In this document: positions 16,233 to 25,222 of the stretch, piece by piece
How the letters are laid out: every line of letters starts with the position of its first letter
How positions within the stretch are numbered: position 1 is the first letter of the stretch
Assembly: GCA_949283695.1 (NCBI GenBank)
Contig: CASDTX010000052.1
Location: 27,710-91,709, forward strand
DNA from: an uncultured Eubacteriales bacterium
GTDB lineage: Bacteria; Bacillota; Clostridia; Lachnospirales; Lachnospiraceae
Reading direction: 5' to 3'
DNA length: 64,000 nt
Program-made: the position numbers and the translations under genes
Notes under the pieces: generated by a model
The model's database searches: none
What the model was told of the DNA's origin: nothing
Seen by the model: only the letters and a program-made list of their open reading frames with translations

Positions 16233-17518
16233 TACAGTTCGCCCTCCTTATATGCTTTTGTTCTCCTGAAATTCCATATCGCAAACGGTGCGATAAATAC
16301 AAAGATCAGAACCGCGATCACGGATGCGTAATTATACTTCAGCGCATTCATGGTCAAATTATAGATCCATGTCACAAGAATATCTGTGCCTCCCGCGTTC
16401 GTGGTCGTTGAATCCGCCACATAAGGCATTCCCTGTGTGAGAAAATAAATTGCGCCAAAGTTGTTGATATTGGAGGTGAATCCCATAATCAGAAGAGGCA
16501 TGGTCTGATAAAGCACCAGAGGAAGCGTAATCCTTTTGACGATCTGAGCAGAGCTTGCGCCGTCGATCTTTGCCGCCTCGAATACATCTTCCGATATGGA
16601 AGTCATCGTCCCCGTCACCAGCAGCATATAGTAGGGGAATCCGCCCCACAGGTTGATCAGCACGCAGGTAAATTTCGCCAGCGTTGGATCGCTCAGCCAG
16701 GGAATGGTCTGATGCAGCGTTCGGTTGACGATGCCGAAAGACCCATTGAGCAGGTTCGCCCATACAAGCATGCTGACCACCGACGGAACAGCATACGGGA
16801 GAATGAACAAGGTCCTGAATACTCGTTTGAATCGGATCTTTGCTTCTTTGAGCACAACCGCAAGCAGCAGGCCAACGGAAAAACAAATAATGGTTGCTGA
16901 GAAGGCCCAGATCAATGTCCATAATGCAACCCGTCCGAAGGCAGCCGTCCATGTCGTATCTCCTCCGAACAGTGTTACGAAATTATCAAGACCGACCCAG
17001 TCTACCGTACTGTTCGGCGGGATGTGCTCCGGAGAAGAATAGTTCGTAAATGCCACACACGCCGAAAATACCAGCGGCGTCAGTACAAAAAACACAACAA
17101 GAAGTACCGCCGGCGCCATTCCGACCACAGGGAAGGTCTTGCCGGACATGTTTCTTTTTCTTTTCAAAGTCCCCCACAGACAATACTGGCGATATTCTTC
17201 CTGGGCATTCTTCACAGACATAAAATACAGAATGAGGAAGATTGCTATGATCATAATAACCAGAATTCCGTCGATCAGCATAAAAACGGAGTTGCTTCTT
17301 TCTTTGACCGGGAGATCCGGCTGAGGAGAACCGAGAGTGACAAGATTGATCAGTTTCGTTATAATCGCAGGGATGCTGCACAAAAACAAAATCTCGATAA
17401 AAGCATAAGCAGCTCCTTTTATATATTGCTTCAGATAGAGAATATGTCCCATTCCCATAAACAGGATTGATGCAAGCGTGATCTTTCCCTTTGAGCTTCC
17501 GTCCCGTTCTAGTTTCAT
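16232..17518 (-). CDS. Carbohydrate ABC transporter permease (MalF type)
   Basis: This 428-residue permease has an extended N-terminal region with two or three extra membrane segments (about residues 15-130) before the usual six. The EAA loop reads EDVFEAAKIDGASSAQIVKRITLPL. The start at 17518 is chosen because GAGGTG lies 8 nt upstream; a longer frame begins 75 bp earlier without a ribosome site. It is second in the SBP-MalF-MalG operon. Confidence 0.92.
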   Translation of the reverse strand: MKLERDGSSKGKITLASILFMGMGHILYLKQYIKGAAYAFIEILFLCSIPAIITKLINLVTLGSPQPDLPVKERSNSVFMLIDGILVIMIIAIFLILYFMSVKNAQEEYRQYCLWGTLKRKRNMSGKTFPVVGMAPAVLLVVFFVLTPLVFSACVAFTNYSSPEHIPPNSTVDWVGLDNFVTLFGGDTTWTAAFGRVALWTLIWAFSATIICFSVGLLLAVVLKEAKIRFKRVFRTLFILPYAVPSVVSMLVWANLLNGSFGIVNRTLHQTIPWLSDPTLAKFTCVLINLWGGFPYYMLLVTGTMTSISEDVFEAAKIDGASSAQIVKRITLPLVLYQTMPLLIMGFTSNINNFGAIYFLTQGMPYVADSTTTNAGGTDILVTWIYNLTMNALKYNYASVIAVLIFVFIAPFAIWNFRRTKAYKEGEL

Positions 17519-17541
17519 TTTATACACCTCGCTTAAAGAAA

Positions 17542-17579
17542 GGCTGCTGAGTTGGTTCAGCAATACCAAATCAGCAGCC
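17542..17579 (-). promoter_or_regulatory. Stem-loop between the binding-protein and permease genes
   Basis: GGCTGCTGA and TCAGCAGCC form a 9-bp stem in the 86-bp gap after the solute-binding protein gene. There is no T-run. Such intercistronic stems commonly stabilise the upstream mRNA, so the binding protein is made in excess over the permeases. Confidence 0.6.
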
Positions 17580-17604
17580 GTCAGCATGTTCAAGATCGTC
17601 TCTC

Positions 17605-18864
17605 TTATTCAGCCAGGATCGCTTTCTCTGCCGCATCCAGTTCTTTCTTCACGTCTGCGCCGTCCCAGATATTTGCGGTCGCTGCATCCATAGGCTCCCA
17701 ATAATCGTTCATCTTTGCGATTGCGGGAGTCGGTGCCGCGTATTCGAGCTGCTTCAGGAAGCCTTCTACATAATCTGCCTCCACTTCCGTATTTACGGAC
17801 GGAAGTGCCCCGGTCAGCTCAAATCTGAGTTCCTGCATCTCATCCGAGATCAGGAATAAGCCAAATGCCGCCGCTTCATTCGGATAGTCAGAATATGCCG
17901 ATACGACCATATCTCTGGCGCTGGACATGGAGGCCGGAGGTGTATCTGTGCCTTCCAGACAGGGAACTGTCGTCACGCCGAAGTCGATTCCCGCATCCTG
18001 GAAGTTTGCGACATTCCATAGTCCTGTCACATACATTGCGGCTGTTCCGCTCATAAAAGCTCCGTCGCACTGTGATACTGCAAGATCTGCGGCCGGGACG
18101 TCAAGGATCTCTCTGAGTTCCTGAAATTCTGTCATTCCTTCCACCGCGGCCTCAGTATTAACATTCGGTGACGCCGGGTCGTCTCCGTTGGGACCGAATG
18201 CATAGTTCCCGTCTTTACTAATAAACATATATGCATAATAGATAGCCGGATTCATCATAAATCCATGTTTGTCCGGATTTTCTTTGTTGAAAGTTCTGCA
18301 CCACTCTTTCAGTTCTTCAAATGTCGCAGGAATTTCATTATCTCCGATCAGGTCTTTATTATAAAACAGCGCATAGGTATCAGCAGAGATCGGATATCCG
18401 TACATCGTCCCGTCCAGAGTAATGGCCGAAGCACAGGAAGCCAGGAGCTGCTCGTTTACGTACTCTTCGTTCTGAGTCGGAAGGATATGTCCGCTCTGAA
18501 CCAGCTGTCCGACTGCATTGCTCGGTGTGGCAAAGAGATCCGGTCCTACTCCGGCCGGCCCGTCCAGAGCGATCTGTCCGGGAGAGTCGCCAAGTTCCAC
18601 ATTCACATACTCGATCTTAATGTTCGGAAACATCTCCGTGAATTTCTCCCCTGCCTGAATGATAAATTCATCCGCTCCGGCAGTAGATTCCCATACAGTG
18701 AGTTCGATTTCTTCATCAGTCAGTTCGATCCCTTCATAGGTCTGTCCGCCGCCGGAAGAGTTTCCGCTGCCTTCTTTGGAATCTTCACCGTTTCCGCCGC
18801 ATCCGGTAAGCACTGTTCCAAGCATTGCGCCGCACAAAAGTACACTCAATAGTTTTTTCTTCAT
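17605..18864 (-). CDS. Extracellular sugar-binding lipoprotein (MalE type)
   Basis: The 419-residue solute-binding protein begins MKKKLLSVLLCGAMLGTVLT followed by the lipobox Cys in LTGCGG, so it is a surface lipoprotein. The mature part has the family-1 binding protein pattern (ELTVWESTAGADEFIIQAGE, DLFATPSNAVGQLVQSG, YGYPISADTYALFYNKD). It is the first gene of the importer operon, with an AAGGAGG site and a good promoter upstream. The substrate is probably an oligosaccharide. Confidence 0.93.
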   Translation of the reverse strand: MKKKLLSVLLCGAMLGTVLTGCGGNGEDSKEGSGNSSGGGQTYEGIELTDEEIELTVWESTAGADEFIIQAGEKFTEMFPNIKIEYVNVELGDSPGQIALDGPAGVGPDLFATPSNAVGQLVQSGHILPTQNEEYVNEQLLASCASAITLDGTMYGYPISADTYALFYNKDLIGDNEIPATFEELKEWCRTFNKENPDKHGFMMNPAIYYAYMFISKDGNYAFGPNGDDPASPNVNTEAAVEGMTEFQELREILDVPAADLAVSQCDGAFMSGTAAMYVTGLWNVANFQDAGIDFGVTTVPCLEGTDTPPASMSSARDMVVSAYSDYPNEAAAFGLFLISDEMQELRFELTGALPSVNTEVEADYVEGFLKQLEYAAPTPAIAKMNDYWEPMDAATANIWDGADVKKELDAAEKAILAE

Positions 18865-18913
18865 CTTTTTCCTCCTTGAAGTTCATTTATTTGTCGGAAT
18901 TGACTATGTTTGA

Positions 18914-18942
18914 ATCATATCACGCGTACTTTTTGGGCACAA
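18914..18942 (-). promoter_or_regulatory. Promoter of the sugar importer operon
   Basis: On the minus strand, TTGTGC (-35) and TATGAT (-10) are separated by 17 bp, about 50 bp upstream of the binding-protein gene. Confidence 0.6.
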
Positions 18943-18989
18943 TTTTCTCAATTGCTATGTTGTTTATAAAAATTGCTTGCAGCTTTCAC

Positions 18990-19859
18990 TTAATCTGTAT
19001 CCTGTTCTCCCCACATTTTTCTATATTCTGTCGGGCTTAACTTTCGATACTTGCGGAATACTCTGCTGAAATATAGCTGGTCTTCAAACCCGCACATTGC
19101 GGCGATCTCTTTCACTGTCAGGTTCGTATACCGCAGAAATTCACAGGCCTTCTCCAAACGGATATTCATCAGATACTCTTTCGGGGCAGCCCCTGCAGCC
19201 TCCCGGAAGATCTGTATGAAGCGGCTGACCGAAAGACCGCTGTTTTCCGCCAGCTCTTTTATCATAATTTTTTTTTGATAATTCAGGTTCATATAGTTGA
19301 TAGACGTACCGACACACTCACTGATTTCAGGCTCATTTCTGCCTGCGCGGCTTGCGAGAAGTTCAGATACCTTATAAAGCAGCTGCTGCATCAGGATCGC
19401 CGTATGGATCTCATAATGTGCTGTCTTCTTCATGACAGCGCTGATCATTGACTCGAAGGTAACTGGCAGCCACCGATCCGCGCCAATGTCCAGGATCTCT
19501 CCCGTGGGGATCTCCAGATCGTCCAAAAGGGCGTTTACACCATATCCTGAGAAACAGACCCAGTAGCATTTTGTACATATATTTCGAATCTGTCCGTAAA
19601 ATTGCTCCTCGCCCGGGCGATAGAGATACGCCGTCCCGGCAGCAGCCTCCTGTTCCTCCGCGCCAAACCGTACCATAGAACGGCCCGTATGGGTGTAAAT
19701 CAAAAGGAAATCCTTTCTCCCCCGCTTTCTCTGGGTAATGCAGTAGTCCTCTTCTTCCAGCTGATAGCTGCCGACGCAGTTGACCTGCATGTACTCCTGG
19801 TCCACGTTCATTCTGCTGACTTCATCGTCCTTATACCGGTAAGCCGAATAGTAGATCAT
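18990..19859 (-). CDS. AraC family transcriptional regulator
   Basis: This 289-residue protein has an N-terminal AraC-binding/cupin-like domain (CITQRKRGRKDFLLIYTHTG, YLYRPGEEQFYGQI) and two C-terminal HTH motifs. The motifs are MIKELAENSGLSVSRFIQIF and VKEIAAMCGFEDQLYFSRVF, followed by RKLSPTEYRKMW. The start at 19859 is set by GGAGGG 6 nt upstream. It lies between the importer operon and the divergent GH35 gene and probably controls one or both. Confidence 0.92.
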   Translation of the reverse strand: MIYYSAYRYKDDEVSRMNVDQEYMQVNCVGSYQLEEEDYCITQRKRGRKDFLLIYTHTGRSMVRFGAEEQEAAAGTAYLYRPGEEQFYGQIRNICTKCYWVCFSGYGVNALLDDLEIPTGEILDIGADRWLPVTFESMISAVMKKTAHYEIHTAILMQQLLYKVSELLASRAGRNEPEISECVGTSINYMNLNYQKKIMIKELAENSGLSVSRFIQIFREAAGAAPKEYLMNIRLEKACEFLRYTNLTVKEIAAMCGFEDQLYFSRVFRKYRKLSPTEYRKMWGEQDTD

Positions 19860-19997
19860 CCTGACCCTCCTTCCAAACCCTTTTTTCATATATTATCATT
19901 TTGTCCATAGATTTGCGAATTTTATTTATATCTTTTTCTGCAGGATTTTTTTATACTCGATTTACAAACTATGAGAAAGAGAAAGGAAAGAACTGAC

Positions 19998-22289
19998 ATG
20001 CCAAACGAAATTAACCTCAGAGATTTTCAGAAGAAAACCTATCATTCCCTTGGGAATCATTTCCAGGGCAATCATCCGGACGGCAGCGTATTATCTTTTA
20101 CCAATTATTACATGGAGGTCAACGGCCGGCCCTTCTACGGCGTCAGCGGAGAATTTCACTTCTCCCGATGCGACGAGTGCCGCTGGGAAGATGAGATCAT
20201 CAAAATGAAAATGTGCGGCATCAATATCATTGCAACGTATGTATTCTGGATTCACCACGAAGAGGAAGAAGGTGTCTTTGATTTTTCCGGAAGCAAGAAC
20301 CTGCGGAAGTTCATACAGCTCTGCGGGAAGCATCAGATGTATGTGATCCTCCGAATCGGTCCTTTTGACCACGGAGAGGTAAGAAACGGCGGGCTTCCAG
20401 ACTGGCTCTATGGGAAATCCTTTGAAGTAAGAAAGCTGAGCGACGGCTTTCTCTTCTATACCAGACGGCTGTATGAGAACGTTGCCGGCCAGATCAAAGG
20501 GCTCCTGTACAAGGACGGCGGGCCCATCATCGCCACCCAGATCGATAACGAATACATGCATTCCTCCGCGGTATGGGAGATCACAACCGGGATTTCCGAC
20601 GAATGGATCTTTGGCGGCGACGAAGGGGAGAACTACATGCTCACGCTCCGCGATCTGGCGAAAGAATGCGGCATCGAAACCCCGTTCTACACCTGTACAG
20701 GCTGGGGCGGCGCCATCACTCCGGATGAGATGATGCCCCTCTGGGGCGGATATGCGTACCGTCCCTGGCTCTTTTATACTGCACGGGGCGAGCACCCTGT
20801 CACAGAAGAATATATTTATCAGGATTACCACAATAACGATGCAGTGGTGACCAGTGATTTCAAGCCGGCCTACCTGCCGGAAGACCGGCCTTACGCCTGC
20901 TGTGAGATGGGCGGAGGTATGACATGTACTTACTATTACCGGTTTATCATTCCTTTTAAAAGTGTGGATGCCATGGCAAATATTAAAATGGCTTCCGGCT
21001 GTAATTTCCTGGGATACTATGTGTTTCAGGGAGGCACGAATCCGAAAGGCAGGCACGGAATCTTCATGAACGAGGCACAGACGCCGAAGATTTCCTATGA
21101 CTATCAGGCGGCACTGGGCGAATTCGGGCAGATCCGGGAATCCTACCAGCGCTTAAAAGCACTCCACTATTTCGCCCGTACCTTCGGAGAGAACTTCTGT
21201 GAAATGCAGACTGTTCTTCCGGAAGGAGCCTCCCTGATAGATCCGAAGGATCTGGACACTCTTCGGTATGCGGTCCGCACAGACGGGAAACGGGGATTTC
21301 TCTTTCTGAATAACTTCCAGGATCATGCAGCTACGAAAGTGAAAACCAACGAGACCGTCACCCTGCATATGGATCAGGAGGATCTCACATTCTCCGGCAT
21401 CAGTCTGGCAGCGGATGAGAACTGTGTTCTCCCCTTCCACATGGATCTCGCGGGAATCGATCTCATTACGGCGACCGCGCAGCCGATCACTGCAGTGCAG
21501 GACGGAAAGCAGACGTTTGTGTTCTTGAAGCCTGACGGGATGGACGCTGTATTTCATTTCGAGGACGGCACAGTCACAGATCAGGGCGGCGCTGTGTACT
21601 GCTGCACTTCCCGGGACGCCGCAGAAGCATTCCGGGTGAGGAAGCCCGCCCCGTCCGGCCGGTCAGAAGAAGATCTGTCTGTGGAAATCCTCTGCCTTGA
21701 CCGAACGCTTGCGAACCAGATGTATCTTCTCTCGGACGGAACGCTTCTCTTTGCCGAGGGCGCTGTTATGGAAGATGAGAATGGGATTCGGCTGGAGTCC
21801 GTCACTTCGGAAAACAGAATCCTTTCCTTCCCCAAAGGAAGGACCCGCCTGTCGTACGCTCAGCCGGTTTCCGGAACAGCGGAAGATCTGTTTGACGTGT
21901 GGACAGCAAATGCGGATCATAAGGAGATCCCGGTTACAGTGAAGCAGACAGCTGCTTCTAAATATGAGGTTTCCATTCCGGAACACTTTATGGATGGGCT
22001 GAAGGACGCTCTGCTGCAGATCGACTATAACGGAGATATCGGCTGTGCATTCATTGACGGAGACATGATCCATGACAATTTCTGCAATCAAGATACATGG
22101 GAAATCGGACTTCGCACCTTTGCAGACAGGCTGAAAGAGACTCCTCTCACACTCTCCATCGCCCCGCTGCGGGAAGGCGTGAATGTCAATGTAGAATCTG
22201 CCATGGCCGCAAGAATGGAGAGCGCGGAAGCATATATCGCCGAGCTGAAAGGCGTGAAACTATGCCCGGTGTATGAACTGAAGCTGTAG
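19998..22289 (+). CDS. GH35 family beta-galactosidase
   Basis: This 763-residue hydrolase has no signal peptide, so it is cytoplasmic. The GH35 TIM barrel occupies about residues 30-390. Probable acid/base is Glu185 in IATQIDNEY and probable nucleophile is Glu303 in CCEMGGGM. GPFDHGEVRNGGLPDWL is the conserved loop 4 region. Beta-sandwich domains follow. It would release terminal beta-galactose from imported oligosaccharides. AAAGGAAAG before the ATG at 19998 decides the start. It is divergent from the AraC regulator and next to the importer, so they likely form one locus. Confidence 0.92.
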   Translation: MPNEINLRDFQKKTYHSLGNHFQGNHPDGSVLSFTNYYMEVNGRPFYGVSGEFHFSRCDECRWEDEIIKMKMCGINIIATYVFWIHHEEEEGVFDFSGSKNLRKFIQLCGKHQMYVILRIGPFDHGEVRNGGLPDWLYGKSFEVRKLSDGFLFYTRRLYENVAGQIKGLLYKDGGPIIATQIDNEYMHSSAVWEITTGISDEWIFGGDEGENYMLTLRDLAKECGIETPFYTCTGWGGAITPDEMMPLWGGYAYRPWLFYTARGEHPVTEEYIYQDYHNNDAVVTSDFKPAYLPEDRPYACCEMGGGMTCTYYYRFIIPFKSVDAMANIKMASGCNFLGYYVFQGGTNPKGRHGIFMNEAQTPKISYDYQAALGEFGQIRESYQRLKALHYFARTFGENFCEMQTVLPEGASLIDPKDLDTLRYAVRTDGKRGFLFLNNFQDHAATKVKTNETVTLHMDQEDLTFSGISLAADENCVLPFHMDLAGIDLITATAQPITAVQDGKQTFVFLKPDGMDAVFHFEDGTVTDQGGAVYCCTSRDAAEAFRVRKPAPSGRSEEDLSVEILCLDRTLANQMYLLSDGTLLFAEGAVMEDENGIRLESVTSENRILSFPKGRTRLSYAQPVSGTAEDLFDVWTANADHKEIPVTVKQTAASKYEVSIPEHFMDGLKDALLQIDYNGDIGCAFIDGDMIHDNFCNQDTWEIGLRTFADRLKETPLTLSIAPLREGVNVNVESAMAARMESAEAYIAELKGVKLCPVYELKL

Positions 22290-22388
22290 GCCGGACTCCG
22301 ATAGAATCCGCGGAAAAATCGCCGAAATTACGCGGGGTGAGGCGTGCTGCCTCTTGTACACCGACGCGAATAAATTATAAGAAGAATA

Positions 22389-22436
22389 CTGCCCTCTGCA
22401 CACAAAGGACTGCGGACCATTGTGTACAGAGGGCAG
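22389..22436. terminator. Bidirectional terminator between GH35 and azlD
   Basis: CTGCCCTCTG pairs with CAGAGGGCAG, with further pairing of CACAA with TTGTG inside. It is in the 151-bp gap between the convergent genes. Confidence 0.65.
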
Positions 22437-22440
22437 ACTG

Positions 22441-22767
22441 TCAGAATACAAGCTGCACAAGAAGCATATAACATACCGTTCCTCCGGCAATCGACAGGAG
22501 CATCTGCCGTTTCCACAGATGCAGGCCGATCACCAGAAGAATGGAGATCAGTTCCGGAATTCCGTGGCTGCCGGCAAAAAGGGTTACGTCTTTCAGGCAG
22601 TAGATAACCAGCAGGCCGAACACTGCAGAGGGAAGCACTTTCCCCAGATAGCGGATATAGTTCGGCGTCTGCTTTCCGGCCGGAAATATAAGGAATGGGA
22701 GGAACCGTGTAACCATGGTTCCCAATACGACCATGGCAATCGTGATCAGTTGTTGTATCAGTGTCAT
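22441..22767 (-). CDS. azlD: AzlD-type branched-chain amino acid exporter subunit
   Basis: This 108-residue membrane protein has four hydrophobic segments and the AzlD start pattern ([20 protein letters not shown], then [20 protein letters not shown]). With AzlC it forms an exporter for branched-chain amino acids or analogues such as azaleucine. Its ATG overlaps the azlC stop by 4 bp, so translation is coupled. Confidence 0.9.
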   Translation of the reverse strand: MTLIQQLITIAMVVLGTMVTRFLPFLIFPAGKQTPNYIRYLGKVLPSAVFGLLVIYCLKDVTLFAGSHGIPELISILLVIGLHLWKRQMLLSIAGGTVCYMLLVQLVF

Positions 22768-23483
22768 TCTGTCACTCCTCCTTTCTCAAGCGGACCTCTC
22801 ATCAGAGTCAAAACGATCAGGATCGAAAGCATGGACGGAATGATAAAGTTGTCTGCTCCAAACGCGATCAGACAGAGCAGAGACAGTCCCAGCCCGATCA
22901 GAGCGCTTCTGTGATCCTTCTCTTTGAGCCATTGTTCCAGGAAAATCACCACGAACATGGCTGTCATTACAAACTCAAGTCCCTCCGTATTAAAATGGAT
23001 CAGAGATCCGAAGATCCCTCCCAGTGTAGCGCCTGAAAACCAGTAGAAATGGTTCAGAAGCGTGACGAAGAACATAAACCAGCCCCGGTCTACATCCTCC
23101 GGGATATCGGCGGTATAATTGATGGAAAAGGATTCATCGCACATGCCGAAGATCAGATAGATCCTTTTCCATCCAAGCCCGCGGAACTTGTCCAGCATGG
23201 AAATCCCATAGAACAAATGCCTGGCATTGATCATCAGTGTCATGGCAAACGCCTGCAGGGGGGTAAATGCTCCCAGCAGCATATTGACAGTTACAAACTC
23301 GATCGATCCGGCGAAGATCGTAAGACTCATCAGCATGGGATACCAGAAGCTGAAGCCTGAGACATTCATATAGATCCCATAGGTAAGACCGAGAAACCAG
23401 AAACCGGCGAAGATCGGTATTGTGTAGGGAAAGGCGGCGGTAAACGCTCTCTTTAATGTTGTTCTTTTCGATTCAGACTGCAT
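22764..23483 (-). CDS. azlC: AzlC-type branched-chain amino acid exporter subunit
   Basis: This 239-residue integral membrane protein is of the AzlC family. It shows [20 protein letters not shown] near the N-terminus, [20 protein letters not shown], and [15 protein letters not shown]. The start at 23483 has AAGGAGAG 8 nt upstream and is preferred over an ATG 30 bp earlier. It is the first gene of the azlCD pair. Confidence 0.92.
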   Translation of the reverse strand: MQSESKRTTLKRAFTAAFPYTIPIFAGFWFLGLTYGIYMNVSGFSFWYPMLMSLTIFAGSIEFVTVNMLLGAFTPLQAFAMTLMINARHLFYGISMLDKFRGLGWKRIYLIFGMCDESFSINYTADIPEDVDRGWFMFFVTLLNHFYWFSGATLGGIFGSLIHFNTEGLEFVMTAMFVVIFLEQWLKEKDHRSALIGLGLSLLCLIAFGADNFIIPSMLSILIVLTLMRGPLEKGGVTE

Positions 23484-23615
23484 TGGTTTACTCTCCTTAA
23501 AATAACATTGCATTTTTTGCCCGCGTTTTATCCTTCGGTTCTCTTCCTGCAGCAGCGCGGGCCATCTGCAGATACATGTTCTTCTATCCTGTTCATGAAA
23601 CAGCGGAAGGATGTA

Positions 23616-24764
23616 CTAGCAGCCAAATAGCTCCTTCGCCTGCCGCATATTGTCCATAATCGGCACCTGGAACGGGCATCGGGTCTCACAGGCTCCGCAT
23701 CGAATGCACTCGCCTGCGTGATGTTCCAGGACTGCATAATGCTCCCGCACAGTCTCCGGAATCTGTTTCTGAGCTTTCGCAAGATTGAGGAACTTGGTCA
23801 CAGATGCCACGTCGATCTTCTTCGGACAGGGGGCACAGTGGCTGCAGTACATACAGTGGCCTTCCCAGCTGATATTCGGGAAAGACGCGAAAGCAGGCGC
23901 ATAGTCCTTCTCTGCTTCTGAGGCGTCTTCATAGGCGATACTTTCCCTGAGCTGTTCGACACTGTGCGCGCCTGAGAGGACTGTGGCCACGGCCGGACGG
24001 GTCAGGGCATAATGCAGGCACTGGACGGCAGTCAGCGCTTTGCCCGCAGGCGACAGGTTCTCATCCAGCAGATCGCCTCCTCCGAATGCCTTCATTACAG
24101 TCACGCCTACGCCCAGCCGCTGACAGGTCTCGTAGAGTGCCTGCCGCTCCGGGTTCATGTTCACCAGATGTTTCTCATAATTCTTCTCAGCCCAAAGCTC
24201 CTCCACATCTTCACTTGCAGGCTGCAGATCATAACATGGATTGACGCTGAACATGAGTACTTCGATCTCCCCGCTTCGGACCGCTTCCAAAGCTGCCTCC
24301 GGATTGTGGCTGCTCAGCCCGATATGACGGATGGTACCCTGCTCCTTCAATTCTTTCACATAGGCAAGCACCGGACCGTTCTTGATCTCCTCCCAGTCCT
24401 TCAGAGAATCTACATAATGAATCATTCCGATATCTATGTAGTCTGTCCGAAGCAGAGAGAGCATTTCCTGCATGCCTTCCTTCACTTCTTCGATCTCTCT
24501 TGTACGCTTATACTGCCCGTCCTTCCACACCGAACAGACATGGGACTGTATGAGAAAGCGTTCCCGTCTCCCCTGAAGCGCCTCGCCTACATGTGCGCGC
24601 ACTACTGGATCCGACGCATAAAGGTCAAAATAATTGATCCCTTGGTTCTGTGCTTCATCCAGAAGCCTCTTGGTATTCCGGTACTCATCTTCAGAGAAGC
24701 CCTCACATCCGAGCCCGATCTCACTGACCAGCAGTCCGGTATTTCCTAATTCACGGTATTTCAT
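23616..24764 (-). CDS. Aldo/keto reductase with C-terminal 4Fe-4S ferredoxin domain
   Basis: This 382-residue oxidoreductase has an AKR TIM barrel (residues about 1-275) and a ferredoxin-like tail with CMYCSHCAPCP and CIRCGACETRCP, which could bind two 4Fe-4S clusters. The barrel has FDLYASDP (Asp and Tyr of the catalytic set) and GMIHYVDS (His). At the place of the catalytic lysine it reads FLIQSHV, so that lysine seems to be glutamine. Such Fe-S AKRs are common in anaerobes and their substrates are mostly unknown. A GGAGG site sets the start at 24764. Confidence 0.88.
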   Translation of the reverse strand: MKYRELGNTGLLVSEIGLGCEGFSEDEYRNTKRLLDEAQNQGINYFDLYASDPVVRAHVGEALQGRRERFLIQSHVCSVWKDGQYKRTREIEEVKEGMQEMLSLLRTDYIDIGMIHYVDSLKDWEEIKNGPVLAYVKELKEQGTIRHIGLSSHNPEAALEAVRSGEIEVLMFSVNPCYDLQPASEDVEELWAEKNYEKHLVNMNPERQALYETCQRLGVGVTVMKAFGGGDLLDENLSPAGKALTAVQCLHYALTRPAVATVLSGAHSVEQLRESIAYEDASEAEKDYAPAFASFPNISWEGHCMYCSHCAPCPKKIDVASVTKFLNLAKAQKQIPETVREHYAVLEHHAGECIRCGACETRCPFQVPIMDNMRQAKELFGC

Positions 24765-24783
24765 AATTTCATTTCCTCCCATC

Positions 24784-24810
24784 TATTCCCACGAGCAACG
24801 AGCCAAGCGG
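24784..24810 (-). repeat. Leader copy of the CCGCTTGGC...GGGAATA word
   Basis: On the minus strand, CCGCTTGGCTCGTTGCTCGT and then GGGAATA lie just upstream of the aldo/keto reductase ribosome site. The same word, with two or three changes, follows the palindrome in front of the RpiR gene at about 62876-62902 and has the same orientation relative to its gene. The rest of the 24765-25110 interval, apart from the repeat at 24990, shows no gene. Confidence 0.5.
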
Positions 24811-24989
24811 GCACGTTTGCATCGCGGTATTTGACTGATGCAGCATGACGCTGTACAGATTCGTATACGACGTTCCGATTTTTGCCGTTTACAGCTATTA
24901 TATCTGCCATTCCGTCAGGACGTAAGGCAAAAAGACCGTCTGCTCCTTATGCAGGCAGCGTCGGTGGACAAGGGGCAATACGGCCGATG

Positions 24990-25042
24990 ACGAGCAAAGA
25001 AGCGGCGCAGCCGCAGTTAGCACGTCAGTGCGGCTTTGCGAA
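24990..25042. repeat. Dispersed GCGGC/GCCGC repeat copy
   Basis: GACGAGCAAAGAAGCGGCGC, then AGCCGCAGTTAGCACG and AGTGCGGCTTTGCGAAT, match the second half of the tandem units at 34255-34574 almost word for word. The element can fold into a GCGGC hairpin. It is in the non-coding gap between the aldo/keto reductase and MATE genes. Confidence 0.7.
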
Positions 25043-25111
25043 TAGCAGTATGACTGTGTACCTGTTCAAAATGATGCATGAATACGCGAAAATTTTTGTT
25101 CAAATCTCCCT

Positions 25112-25140
25112 TTGAAATCTGCCCGGATATTCCCTATAAT
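25112..25140 (+). promoter_or_regulatory. Promoter of the MATE operon
   Basis: TTGAAA (25112-25117) and TATAAT (25135-25140) are separated by 17 bp. Transcription would start about 25147, immediately before the leader hairpin. Confidence 0.75.
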
Positions 25141-25149
25141 ACAATCATG

Positions 25150-25205
25150 ACGTGTAGCACTCATGCGTAATTCCAGTTGCGTATGTGCTGCACGTTCTTT
25201 TTTTT
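25150..25205 (+). terminator. Terminator-type attenuator in the MATE gene leader
   Basis: ACGTGTAGCAC (25150-25160) pairs with GTGCTGCACGT (25185-25195). ATGCG and CGTAT extend the stem, and a TCTTTTTTTT run follows. The structure lies between the promoter and the ribosome site GGAGG (25211) of the MATE gene, so it should stop transcription unless something prevents it from folding. Confidence 0.75.
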
Positions 25206-25222
25206 GACAGGAGGCGAATCCA

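Noticed and set aside
15405-18864. Missing ATPase gene as evidence of a broken importer
   Set aside because: Importers of this family in Firmicutes usually share one MsmX-type ATPase encoded elsewhere, so the absence is normal.
23528-23782. Small minus-strand frame overlapping the end of the aldo/keto reductase gene
   Set aside because: It is a second frame over the conserved ferredoxin tail, with no ribosome site of its own.
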